In this document: positions 26,233 to 35,391 of the stretch, piece after piece | Layout: every line of letters begins with the position of its first letter | How positions within the stretch are numbered: position 1 is the first letter of the stretch | Assembly (NCBI GenBank): GCA_951394045.1 | Contig: OX595999.1 | Location: 620,001 to 684,000 of the forward strand | Direction of reading: 5' to 3' | Source of the DNA: Nitzschia sp. DOCU1 | Taxonomy: Eukaryota; Bacillariophyta; Bacillariophyceae; Bacillariales; Bacillariaceae | DNA: 64,000 nt | Translations under genes and position numbers: made by a program | Notes under the pieces: model-generated | Databases searched by the model: none | What the model saw: only the letters and a program-made list of their open reading frames with translations | Told to the model about the DNA's origin: nothing

Positions 26233-29200
26233 CTAGGTGTTAATTGTCGGAGGACTTCGTCGATTGCGGGAGTATTCCCAATACGGAGAGCGGTCGCGCG
26301 AGTCACGCTGGCGTGGATCGCCTTGCTATAGAGGTTGATCCAGTCTTCGATCGTTTGGAGGTCTGGGAAGAGTTGGAGATGTATTTCAGGGTTGGCCAAG
26401 AAGATGTGGCGATCGCAAGGGCATACTTTAGTACGGAGTAGGTAGAGCGCAGCCAGTTGGTGCTGAACTACTTGTAGGCGCGCTGATTCCCGTGTCTCGG
26501 CATCGACGCCGTGTCGTTCGTCGTTGCGGATCTTCCAGAGCTTAAACCATTGGGTGAGTAGAAGGCGCCCAAGGCCTAGTACCCATTTGCTCCCCGATTG
26601 CTGTAGATGTAGAGGTTGAGTTGTGGAGTATTGGTTGTGCATGAGCTCCCATTGGGAGCTCCATCGGCCTCGATACAACTGATCCCATCCGATGGCGTCT
26701 TGTTCGGCTTGTAGTTGGTGATGACTGGCTGGGAGATAGATTGTGTCGGCGGTTGGGCTTCCCGGAAGATCCTGATGAAACTGATCAAGCCCAGCACAGA
26801 GGAGACGGATTAATGCAGGATCGGAGTAGGACGGGCGATATTTCCGAATTGCATTGATAGTTTCTATGCGCCACTTATTTCGAGACGGGCCGGGGCACTG
26901 TAGGACGTGGTTGTTGCTTTCATCGACACATGGGCACGCTGGACAGCATCGGGGATAGCTCGGGTTGTTGCGGTTGGCGATGTGACCAGTGGGTGCGATT
27001 GCGTGGCAGTGCTTGACTAGCGTAGTTCGTTTGTCTTGAAATGCTTTGCTGATCTGAGAAAACATTTGGAAGTCGATCGTCTTGCGTGTTGCGGGCGACC
27101 ATTGAAACCGCCTTTCAAGGTATTCGAACAGTGCCGGAGCATTTGCTGCGTAGTGAATCCGCTTCTTCAATTTGCTGGTTACTGACTCCCCTTGGAGAAT
27201 CAACATGGCATGGACCGGGGGTAGCAAGGGGGGAATCAGCGGGGCGACAGGGTATTCCGCGGCGGCGTTGGTGGCTTCGTCGTCTGCGAGGCAATTCAGT
27301 TGTGCGGGAAATGGGAGACTCCGGCGGGGTTTTTCATCGTCTTGGTGGCCTTTGACCCATCGAATTTCTAATGGAAACGGAAGTTGGTTGCTGGATTCTG
27401 CGATGCTCTGGATAACATCCCATTCGGACAACAAGTAACAATTAGGGACCGTATATTTTTGTGTTGTAGCGCGATTGGACCGCTTGACAACGCTGCTGTT
27501 GTCTAGGTACACTATCGGGGCCACCGTGAGTGGAGTGCCGGTATATTCGATGAGGCGGATCAAAAATTGAAGAACTGCCAGGAGACCGTAGGATTCGCTG
27601 CGGAACGAGTTAGGTTTGGCTCCTGGTGCGGGTCCACGGCCTTTCGCGAGCAGGGTGCGACTGAGAGAATGAGCAAGAACGAAGCCGAAAGTAGCAGCCA
27701 AGTGTTTGACAGAACCATCGCTTCCGCATGACCCGCCGCCGTCTTGATTCAGAAACTGCATGATCTCTGATGGTGGGACGAGGAGGTGGCAGTCTTTCAG
27801 TAATTCGTGTTCCCATGCAGGCAGGCTCGATATGAATTTGTCGAAGGTCACAAAGACAGTGTCAGCCACTGGGGCGGTAGGATTTCCGGAAGCAAGGCTG
27901 GGGACGAGAAGATCGTGACGGACAGTAACTCGGATAGGCGATGTAGACGGGGGAGGTGCTTCAGGTTTGCCAGTATGAGTATAATCGAATCGCCGGGTGG
28001 ACTTGCGCGTCATAGACCGATAGGACGAATTTGTAACGTGGCGGAACAATCGGTCCTCGGCTGAATTGTAGGCCCACTGAGGCCAATGCCTGCATTGGTC
28101 CAGTGGTACCGTCCAATGTCCCAATGGTGTATTTAATTCTCCTCGGATAGTACTGAACGTCCGAAGGAAGGTCCTCCAAATCGTCCACGAGATGGCATCG
28201 GGGCAGGGCTGGTTAAACATGGACACTCTGACGTCGGTCGGTTGGGGAGGCCTGGAGGAGTCCAGCATGTTGCCCCAAAGGTGCGTGCCGTCCATGTCGG
28301 TCACGTCAGCGATAGTTTGTACCTGGAGGAATCGACGGCAGGCCTGGATGTGGCGCATGTGGATCGGCTTCCATCGGGTATCGTCCAGGGCCACGTCCAT
28401 TAAATGTCGATCGTTGATTCTGAGTAGAGGCGGGACATGAGGCGTTTTCAACACGATTTGGCCGTCCACAGAGGCCAGGAATTGTTGTATAACCGTGAAC
28501 AAGGAATTACCGCATGGAGGAATAGGCCGTGCAGGGAATTCGAGGATGGAGAAGGAAACTCCAAGAAAGGCTTGAAACCATGATAATGCTATGTACAACT
28601 GACATCCCGGTTGCGTGTCGGGGTGGTTGAAAAACTTCAGACTCATTTGAAGAAGAAGGGCTCCCATTTCAACGTATGTGCGCTTGAATGTGGAGCCGCC
28701 CAGAATATATGGTCCGTATCGAATGGCTCGGTGCATGGTCCTGCCGTAGCCACAGCGGGGAACAATCACCTTCATAAAGCGTGTGTCGAGGTCATTGCAG
28801 TCCGATTCTGGTAGGGGAATGACAGATAAGGGATAGGTCATGGATGGAATATAAATGGACCAGTACATTGTCCTTGCTTCATGTGGAGAGAAATAATTCG
28901 ATTCGAGTAGCCTTGCAAATTCTTCATTCTTCTTCTTCAGAACCTGTAGTTGGGCAGTAGGCAAGCCTGCCGGGTTGACATAGCAGCCGAGGGTTTTATG
29001 ACTCCGGTAGTTAGACATCTGATGAATTGAGGTTGTGACGCCTTGATGGTGCAATGTGACAGGAGGTGCAAATTGATTGGGGCGATGAAATGGTTCCCCT
29101 GCTGTCGTCCAAAGAAAATCAACGCAGTGGAACAAGCATTTCGAATGTTCCAGGGCGCCGCCCAAGGCCCAAAGCAGATCGTTCCAAAGTTGGGCATCTC

Positions 29201-32078
29201 TAGTCATCAGTTGGACAAGGTGATGAACCGACGGCTGTGGGTGTGCGTCGAACACGTTGACTCGCTGAGAACAGTCGTCAACGAAGCCCACCATGAACAG
29301 TTGGAGTTGTCGTGTACGATCGTATGAGCTGAATGTAGCGCCGTGTGCCTTTGCGGCAAATGCATCGAACAGAACACTGCAGACAAAGCACCAGATGTGG
29401 GGGGAGTTCCCCGAACCTTGACCAGTACCATGGATAGGGAATATGTGACAGTGGCGATACCAGGCCTCGCTCACTCCAAGCTGAGTCTTGATTTTAAATT
29501 TTGCTTCTTCCAGGGTAGAGGCATTCACCATGACGACGCTCTTGGCCATCCCCACTCGTCGACTGCAGATCGTGGCGAGGCACGCAAGGATGCGGTCATA
29601 GCAGGACGTGGCGTCTAAGTCGAAATTGAGGCCGAGTTTCATCGACCACTTGTAAATTTCGTGTTGAAGTACTTCGACAAAAACAGGGTCATGAGCCGAA
29701 CGGCCAGATCGGCTGCCATAGAGTCCGTCGTTTAGCAAGCGTTCATCCTCAGCATGATGCATCGCTTGCCTCCATTTTACCGCTAGGAGAAGATTGTAGT
29801 CTGCCTCGTATAGGTGGATCACTCGTAGGCGATGGATACGAGGGTTGCCTGGGTCCTTCTGAAGCATGACATTGACCACGTTGCTCCAGCGTTCGAAAGA
29901 ATAGCCGAATTTTAAGGAATAATTCAACAGGGCGACGTGGATGCGTCGAAGGTAGGCTTGACCTTTTTCCACTTCAGATCTGATCGGATTGTCGCCATCG
30001 AGTCCACAATCTCGCCATGCAGCGTGGTAGTGGCCCAGGTGGAGGCCTGAAGGAGATGTTGATGTTTTCTCCGGCCAGTGCTTGAGTTTTCCAAGGAACT
30101 CCTCCTCGGTAATCTCCGCGGGAAGTTCTGACAGGGTTTTTCGTTGAAGATGATCGACAAACAGTTTGGTGGCAGCGGTGGCGTTGATGATGTGAGCCTC
30201 GCCATCAAGCATCATATCCGCTGCAAGGCCAGTACCTTGGTAATGTACGGCTGCCGTGACTTGAGGAAGCGTAAAGGGGGTGCCTTCGGCCTGGCCAAAG
30301 TGGCGACGGTTCCGTTCAAGGAGCATTGTTTCGATGTCTTTGGGGACGCGTACAGTTTCCCAATATTCCGAGGTATCCGGGAGGCATTTCATCGCGTTGG
30401 GGTCTATAATGGAGCGGTCGACTGGGACTTTTAGTTCACTGAGGCCAGCGGAAGTACCGTCGCGGCGAAGATAGTCGATCTTGGAGTGAACCCTGCTCAT
30501 CTCTTCGGCCCGTTTGAGTCTATCCACCACCCACTGTTTTCCTTGGTCTCCCAGTGCAGCATACAACGCCGATTTGGCTTCTAAAAATTCGTCACGGTAC
30601 GCTTGGGCTTCCGACCGGGCTTCGCGGAGTTTGGCTTGGGCCGCTTTATACCCTGAGTGTATCGCAGGGAGGTGGGTGGGAACTGTCTCTGGAAGGTTCT
30701 TCCACTTGCTTCTCAACTTGTTCAGCGCTGCCGTGTAGTCCACCAAGTTCACTAACGCTGATTTCGCCACTTTGTAATAATGTAAATGTGCCCACGCTTC
30801 GGCAAACTTAGGACTCCACGGGGTGGTCTTCCGTCTGGCGCAGTGCTTAGCAGCGTGCTCAGCTGCGCGTGTCAGATCCCGATCGAGGGCTTCCGCAAGG
30901 GGGTGGTTCGGAGCGACTGATTCCTGTAGATTTTGGAGACGGGCAGAGAAGTTGTGGTCGTCCAGATATTTGACCTTGGCTCGAACATAGTCCACAATGA
31001 CGCCTGGTTGCCGGGTATTAAAGTCTCTTTGGGAGAGAGGACTGAGGGGAGTCGGAACTGAGTGGAGCAAAGCTTGGATGTCGAGGTCTAAGAAGAAGCC
31101 ACGATGGTCGCTGGGGAGACGGTAGCCAAATGGATCGTAACCTGCCAGCTTGATGAGTGGAGACACACGCTGGGAGACCAGTGCAAAATCGATGCGGCGT
31201 GGGCCTTTTCGAAAGGTAGCGGGGGCGTCGTTGCGATGGAAGCGTTCCTGAAAGACGTCGACCAAGTGGCAGTCTTGAGCAAGCCGAGCGATGCCGGAGT
31301 TTTCCGATGCCATGTCTTCATTGAAGTCGCCCAAAAGAATGATGTCATCACCTTTTGTTTGCCATTCGTGGATAAACGATTGGAGATCTTGGATGAATGC
31401 GTTCCGGGGGGCGACACGGCTATCGATCCCTTGCTTGATACTTTCGAGAGTAATCTGTGACTGCTGTTGGTTGGCGGCGGTGATGCTGCCAGGTCGGACT
31501 TTTCCTGCACAGACTTGGTACGCAGAGATTACTGTCACGTGGGTGCCTTGTCGGCCAGAGTAACGCATGGCAGTCCACCGGCCCATGCGGTCTCTCATGG
31601 TCTGTTTCACAAATCCCACCAGACTTCTGGTGGTCAGTATGGCAGTGCCGCCTGGTTTGTATGTCGATCGAGTACGAAGGGGGCTCGCCGCAGCAGCAAA
31701 TCGATGAGTGTCAAAATGTTTCTTGGAGACCTTGTCCATTTTGTTTCGAACGGCATGGCGGTTGGTGTCGTGGTTCAGTTCAGCAAGAGCGACAATATCG
31801 GCGTTAATTGCGCCCGCCATAGTGCAGATCTGAGCCCAGTTACCGCCGTCTTTGTCCCATTTCAGGCCATTGATGTTCTGGAAGTAGATTCGTAGATGAT
31901 CAGGAGAACGTTGTTCTTCGAGATCGTCGCCAAAGGAGTCGTCCGCGTTGGCTAGGATATTCTGGTGAAACTCCATTGGAGTAGGTAGTTGCGAAGCGAT
32001 GGAATCGGCGTCGGAATCGGTGGAGCAAGCGTGTACACAAAAGCCATAAGACATCGAAGAATCTTGACTATAGTTCAT
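26214..32078 (-). CDS. LINE ORF2: endonuclease, reverse transcriptase, RNase H
   Basis: About 1954 residues from the ATG at 32078; a frame start at 32105 adds nine. The N-terminus (about 60-340) is an AP-type endonuclease: YFQNINGLKWD, ADIVALAELN with the metal-binding Glu, DDIILLGDFNEDM and LPSDHRGFFLDLD with the terminal D-H pair. The central RT has AVKWRQAMHHAEDERLLNDGLYGSRSGRSAHDP, LGLNFDLDATSCYDRIL with the first Asp, and the catalytic VGFVDDCSQR. RNase H follows: GSCGSDGSVKHLAATFGFVL, FRSESYGLLAVLQFL, VYLDNSSVVKRS and EIRWVKGHQDDE give D-E-D-D. A Cys/His segment CCPACPCVDESNNHVLQC near residue 1720 looks like the zinc-binding domain after many LINE RTs. It nicks target DNA and reverse-transcribes from the nick in the nucleus. 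Confidence 0.93.
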   Translation of the reverse strand: MNYSQDSSMSYGFCVHACSTDSDADSIASQLPTPMEFHQNILANADDSFGDDLEEQRSPDHLRIYFQNINGLKWDKDGGNWAQICTMAGAINADIVALAELNHDTNRHAVRNKMDKVSKKHFDTHRFAAAASPLRTRSTYKPGGTAILTTRSLVGFVKQTMRDRMGRWTAMRYSGRQGTHVTVISAYQVCAGKVRPGSITAANQQQSQITLESIKQGIDSRVAPRNAFIQDLQSFIHEWQTKGDDIILLGDFNEDMASENSGIARLAQDCHLVDVFQERFHRNDAPATFRKGPRRIDFALVSQRVSPLIKLAGYDPFGYRLPSDHRGFFLDLDIQALLHSVPTPLSPLSQRDFNTRQPGVIVDYVRAKVKYLDDHNFSARLQNLQESVAPNHPLAEALDRDLTRAAEHAAKHCARRKTTPWSPKFAEAWAHLHYYKVAKSALVNLVDYTAALNKLRSKWKNLPETVPTHLPAIHSGYKAAQAKLREARSEAQAYRDEFLEAKSALYAALGDQGKQWVVDRLKRAEEMSRVHSKIDYLRRDGTSAGLSELKVPVDRSIIDPNAMKCLPDTSEYWETVRVPKDIETMLLERNRRHFGQAEGTPFTLPQVTAAVHYQGTGLAADMMLDGEAHIINATAATKLFVDHLQRKTLSELPAEITEEEFLGKLKHWPEKTSTSPSGLHLGHYHAAWRDCGLDGDNPIRSEVEKGQAYLRRIHVALLNYSLKFGYSFERWSNVVNVMLQKDPGNPRIHRLRVIHLYEADYNLLLAVKWRQAMHHAEDERLLNDGLYGSRSGRSAHDPVFVEVLQHEIYKWSMKLGLNFDLDATSCYDRILACLATICSRRVGMAKSVVMVNASTLEEAKFKIKTQLGVSEAWYRHCHIFPIHGTGQGSGNSPHIWCFVCSVLFDAFAAKAHGATFSSYDRTRQLQLFMVGFVDDCSQRVNVFDAHPQPSVHHLVQLMTRDAQLWNDLLWALGGALEHSKCLFHCVDFLWTTAGEPFHRPNQFAPPVTLHHQGVTTSIHQMSNYRSHKTLGCYVNPAGLPTAQLQVLKKKNEEFARLLESNYFSPHEARTMYWSIYIPSMTYPLSVIPLPESDCNDLDTRFMKVIVPRCGYGRTMHRAIRYGPYILGGSTFKRTYVEMGALLLQMSLKFFNHPDTQPGCQLYIALSWFQAFLGVSFSILEFPARPIPPCGNSLFTVIQQFLASVDGQIVLKTPHVPPLLRINDRHLMDVALDDTRWKPIHMRHIQACRRFLQVQTIADVTDMDGTHLWGNMLDSSRPPQPTDVRVSMFNQPCPDAISWTIWRTFLRTFSTIRGELNTPLGHWTVPLDQCRHWPQWAYNSAEDRLFRHVTNSSYRSMTRKSTRRFDYTHTGKPEAPPPSTSPIRVTVRHDLLVPSLASGNPTAPVADTVFVTFDKFISSLPAWEHELLKDCHLLVPPSEIMQFLNQDGGGSCGSDGSVKHLAATFGFVLAHSLSRTLLAKGRGPAPGAKPNSFRSESYGLLAVLQFLIRLIEYTGTPLTVAPIVYLDNSSVVKRSNRATTQKYTVPNCYLLSEWDVIQSIAESSNQLPFPLEIRWVKGHQDDEKPRRSLPFPAQLNCLADDEATNAAAEYPVAPLIPPLLPPVHAMLILQGESVTSKLKKRIHYAANAPALFEYLERRFQWSPATRKTIDFQMFSQISKAFQDKRTTLVKHCHAIAPTGHIANRNNPSYPRCCPACPCVDESNNHVLQCPGPSRNKWRIETINAIRKYRPSYSDPALIRLLCAGLDQFHQDLPGSPTADTIYLPASHHQLQAEQDAIGWDQLYRGRWSSQWELMHNQYSTTQPLHLQQSGSKWVLGLGRLLLTQWFKLWKIRNDERHGVDAETRESARLQVVQHQLAALYLLRTKVCPCDRHIFLANPEIHLQLFPDLQTIEDWINLYSKAIHASVTRATALRIGNTPAIDEVLRQLTPSSADAL

Positions 32079-34074
32079 GGTTGCTAGCTGCTGAACCGTC
32101 AGCATCGTTGGAGGTTTGGGCTACCGATGCCCCATTGTTGAGACTCTGCGGCCATGCCCAAGAATCAGAGGGGCTGGCGGGAGAGATATTGTTGGATCGA
32201 ATTGGTGGTTGGGTCCGGCCGCGGCCACGGCCGCGTCCGCCGGTAAACATCGGATAAGTTGGGGTTGCGGGGGTGGGGGAGCCCACGACGGGCGGCAGCG
32301 ACTCGGAGGAGCGAATGCGCTTGGCGGAGGGGTCTGGGGCTGGAGGCGGTAGTGGGGCGGATGCCTCTTCGCGGCTAACTTTCAATGAGGTTTCGGGCTC
32401 ATCCACTTCCATACCGTTGGCCTGGGTTGCGACATCGGGAGCTGTAGATATATGGGTCAAGGCGGACATTTGGGACATAAGCAGGCGAATCTGGGCGGAC
32501 AGATGCATATTTTGTGTGATGCTATCGGCCAGTTTGTCTTCGAGATCCGTTTGTTTTGCAATCTTGTTGTCGATTGCTTCTTTCAACGCCTCCAATTCCT
32601 TCTGGTACTGCTCCTGTTGGCGGCAAAGTTGTATATTCGTCTCGTCCACGAGTTTCTGGCGCTCGTGTTCCCATGTCTGTTTATCCATAGTGTTGGGAAC
32701 CGGTGAGAGGTGTGGGCGGCCGGCGGAAGTTGCAGGGGTAATAGTAGACGTGGGAGAGGCGGTTTTGCCATTATGGACCACGGCAGAATAGGTCAATTTC
32801 CTGGATGGGATAGTGCTGGAGTCGGCAGGGGTCGAGGGAGCAGATGAAGCTGCATCGACGGAATGCGTGGAGCCAACAGTAACTAGCGAGGCGTAGGAAT
32901 CAGTGCTGTCATCGTCATCATGGGTAGCTCGGATGTTGCGGGACGTGATGCATGGGCTTATCCAATGGGCCGGAGCAGCTTTCACAAGAGCATGGGGAAT
33001 CTGAGAGAGCAGATCATTCCAGGAGTCCTGCAATTCTTGGAAGGTCATCGCCACGAGATGTTTCGACACCTGGAGCGTCCATTCGCCGCCCCAGGGGTTC
33101 CGCTTGCTGGGAAGGAGCCATTTAACGCCGGACAACTCACTGATAGGTTGTCGAATCACTTCCATCATGGGAACCGTGAGGCCTTCGAACTTGATAACCC
33201 ACGTGTCCTGGTACATCTGGCGGTGAAGACGGATGCATTCGTCGAAGGTCTCGGGTTTGGTACGTTTCCATTTGAATGGAACGAAGTAATTACGGTCAGG
33301 TTGGCGAAATTGTCCAGTGGTGAGGCTGGATTCGACGGCGGCGGCGTTAGCCCTAGGACACTGGACCACGTACGCGTCGGCCATTTGCTTATTGGTGCCC
33401 GTAACCTTTTTCGGCACAAATTGAAACATCGGATGGTTGGTCAATGGGGGTTCGAGCATAGTGTCGATCATATTATTCAATTGGCGGATTGGGAAGTGAA
33501 CCACATGGATATCTTTCATGAATCCGATGTCGACGATGTCCCATTCTTTTAGGTCGAAGGAGTGGTCAAGCAGATAGACTCGGGTGTCTCGAAGCTCAGC
33601 GCGGAAGGCGCCATCGCGTTTCCAGTCTGAAATGCCAGTATGGGAGCGGATGCGGAGGATGCTTGTCCATCGGGGTGGTGTTTGAGTTTTCCCACGGCGA
33701 GGGGTTAAACGGTGCATCGTTAGGCCGACGTTTGACGTGAAATCAGCCTTCCATTTACCATGATTTTCAACTTCGTTGCGGGTCCATTCGCGGCTGTTTG
33801 CGTCTATGATCGTCAGCTGATCAGGAAACTGCTCAAGAAGAGTGCTCAGTACCGTAGACAGCAAGTGCTTTGCATGGTCTAATCCGTCGGTTGGAGGGAC
33901 TATCCATTTGACGTTGATTTCCATCGGTTTCGGATCGTTTTTGGTCTGGTTTGCTCCATTAGCTGTAACGTGATCGTCATCGTTGTTGTCATCAGGGTAG
34001 GGGTCGGCTAGAGTCCTGCTATCGTTAGGGGCATCGTCCAAATGCATCGTCCGATTGGTACCATTGTCGACCAT
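32068..34074 (-). CDS. LINE ORF1 protein
   Basis: 668 residues. No recognised gag zinc knuckle. The first 370 residues include a folded-looking part (TSILRIRSHTGISDWKRDGAF, VHFPIRQLNNMIDTMLEPPL), followed by a Ser/Thr/Pro-rich linker, a coiled coil (about 485-560, KQTWEHERQKLVDETNIQLC onward, LEALKEAIDNKIAKQTDLED) and a basic GGRGRGRGRTQ box near 625-635 suited to RNA binding. ORF1 and ORF2 overlap at ATGAACTATAG: the ORF2 ATG (32078) lies 8 nt before the ORF1 stop TAG (32070-32068), which suggests termination-reinitiation for ORF2. It would package the element RNA. Confidence 0.85.
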   Translation of the reverse strand: MVDNGTNRTMHLDDAPNDSRTLADPYPDDNNDDDHVTANGANQTKNDPKPMEINVKWIVPPTDGLDHAKHLLSTVLSTLLEQFPDQLTIIDANSREWTRNEVENHGKWKADFTSNVGLTMHRLTPRRGKTQTPPRWTSILRIRSHTGISDWKRDGAFRAELRDTRVYLLDHSFDLKEWDIVDIGFMKDIHVVHFPIRQLNNMIDTMLEPPLTNHPMFQFVPKKVTGTNKQMADAYVVQCPRANAAAVESSLTTGQFRQPDRNYFVPFKWKRTKPETFDECIRLHRQMYQDTWVIKFEGLTVPMMEVIRQPISELSGVKWLLPSKRNPWGGEWTLQVSKHLVAMTFQELQDSWNDLLSQIPHALVKAAPAHWISPCITSRNIRATHDDDDSTDSYASLVTVGSTHSVDAASSAPSTPADSSTIPSRKLTYSAVVHNGKTASPTSTITPATSAGRPHLSPVPNTMDKQTWEHERQKLVDETNIQLCRQQEQYQKELEALKEAIDNKIAKQTDLEDKLADSITQNMHLSAQIRLLMSQMSALTHISTAPDVATQANGMEVDEPETSLKVSREEASAPLPPPAPDPSAKRIRSSESLPPVVGSPTPATPTYPMFTGGRGRGRGRTQPPIRSNNISPASPSDSWAWPQSLNNGASVAQTSNDADGSAASNHEL

Positions 34075-34179
34075 TTTCGCTTGCCTCTACGCTAGGCTCG
34101 CGTGGAATCTGTACTAGGGATGTGGAGCACACGCGCCTAGGTTAAATCACTGTCCTGAATTCCCTCCGCATGGAATTCT

Positions 34180-34199
34180 CACGCAGCGCATCTCTCAAA
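34180..34199. repeat. LINE target-site duplication, right copy
   Basis: CACGCAGCGCATCTCTCAAA, exact match to 26090-26109. Confidence 0.95.
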
Positions 34200-35038
34200 G
34201 CCGCATCATTGGCTGGCACGGTTGGCGCCTCACCCACGTTAATCAACACCGGATTACTGGCCGATGTCCCTTCAGGAGGCGCCTTAAGTTTCATCCCCAT
34301 CTCGAAAAAGGCTTGGTCAATGGTTGGGGATCCGTTGAACTCCTTAGTGGAGCTTTTAACAACTCGATTGGCTACCATCCACAACCAGGTCAGAAAGTTT
34401 TTCAACTCCTTCTGTTCCTCGGATGGGGCATATCCAATCACTCCGTCATCTCCCTCTCCCTCTTTCACGCTGTCTAGTTCGAAGTTTTGGAGCAAAGTCC
34501 ACGCCATGTCCTCTCCGGGAATGGGCGTAGTTGGCATAAACTTCCACAACTTCGGGTGGATCCAGAAGATTCCCACGGCTTCTTGGTACCTTTCGGCGAG
34601 AACTTCTCCATCTTCTCCCGCTTTCACACTCTTGAACTCGCCAGCTGACTTAGCCCTCACAAGGTCGTCCAACGATGGGGCCTTTGCAGCCAAACAAGTA
34701 CGGTGGCCCAGTTCTCCCTTGACCGCATCCGAGTCGATGACCACAGGAGTGGGCGTATGTCCCAGTCCCGAAACACCAATGACCAAATGGTCATTGCCGC
34801 TATCCTTCACAACACGCAAGTTATGAACGAAGCGGACTTTTCCTTCAGGTTCGGCCACCAAGATGGCCCCGTCGTCTCGGGCTACAGCCACCTCGAACAC
34901 AAACTCCTCGAACTTTCCAACGTTCGCGTCGAGGGCGGAAAGGGGCTCATGCCACACGGACTTCGGCCAGGTACCGTCGCTACTGGTACGACCAACTAGG
35001 TAGTCGAACCACTTGAGGGTAGATGGAGGGAACACCAT
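34180..35038 (-). pseudogene. DIRS gag-like gene, N-terminal part
   Basis: Starts ATG at 35038 (MVFPPSTLKWFDYLVGRTSS) and stays open for about 280 codons to the LINE junction, after which 13 junk codons end at a TAA in the LINE 5' UTR (34142). Contains WHEPLSALDANVGKFEEFVFEV, GVIGYAPSEEQKELKNFLTWLWMVANRVVKSS and a run rich in charged residues; no catalytic motif. Removing the LINE gives a gag of about 700 residues in one frame with the part at 24828-26109. Confidence 0.82.
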
Positions 35039-35391
35039 TGAACTTGTTTTTAAAATGCTACAGCTAGACGCAAGGGGCGATGACTCTTCGTTTCCGATGA
35101 GATTGTGACTCCTCTCTCACTCTCTCATCGGGTCGCCCCTCCGAAGCTAGTCTCTGGCTTCCGGTCATTCCGATAGTTTGTGGCCAGAACTTCTTCGGGG
35201 CTTCTGTCCGTCCGTCCGTCGCCGGGAGTATGCACGACACACGCACGTGGAACTCATGGTCGTTGCGTAAGAAGAAGATGATGGACCACAACCACAACCG
35301 ACACTTTTTGTTTACGTCGGCACATCATCATGACGACGAGAGATTTTGGTTTTGACAGTAGAAATCACAACTATATAGACTACCCGAAAGC
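35039..35391. other. DIRS 5' leader and promoter of iminopeptidase gene
   Basis: 353 bp. The part next to gag should be DIRS 5' untranslated sequence; the right part, including CGTCCGTCCGTCCG near 35207-35220 and GAGAGATTTTGGTTTTGACAG just before 35392, belongs to the host gene. The exact DIRS boundary is not visible. Confidence 0.45.

Larger units (their letters stand above)
26110..34179 (-). mobile_element. Full-length APE-type LINE with RNase H
   Basis: 8070 bp between perfect 20-bp target-site duplications, on the minus strand. 5' UTR about 34179-34075, ORF1 34074-32068, ORF2 to 26214, 3' UTR to 26118, then a homopolymer. Both ORFs are open over their full length, so the copy is young and may be competent. 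The sense strand ends ...TTCGAG followed by T tract (11 T including the duplication), not the usual A tract. Confidence 0.92.
20641..35250 (-). mobile_element. DIRS-like retrotransposon, interrupted by a LINE
   Basis: Minus-strand element with gag-like, RT/RNase H and overlapping tyrosine-recombinase genes, the gene set that defines DIRS-order elements; no integrase, aspartic protease or long terminal repeats are seen. Its gag gene is split at 26109/34180 by a LINE, so the pieces are about 20641-26109 and 34180-35250, together roughly 6.5 kb. The outer ends are approximate: I could not identify convincing inverted or split direct terminal repeats by eye. A hairpin AAGCCC-CCCTTTT-GGGCTT at 20641-20659 lies near the inferred 3' end. 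A tandem HTARPLTA-type repeat codes part of the pol N-terminus. Confidence 0.82.

Noticed and set aside
28611..33552. Many plus-strand frames across the LINE (for example 32920-33552)
   Set aside because: They are antisense shadows of the two long LINE ORFs, caused by their biased codon use.
20641..35250. LTR retrotransposon interpretation of the outer element
   Set aside because: A tyrosine recombinase replaces DDE integrase, there is no aspartic protease and I see no long terminal repeats, so DIRS-like fits better.
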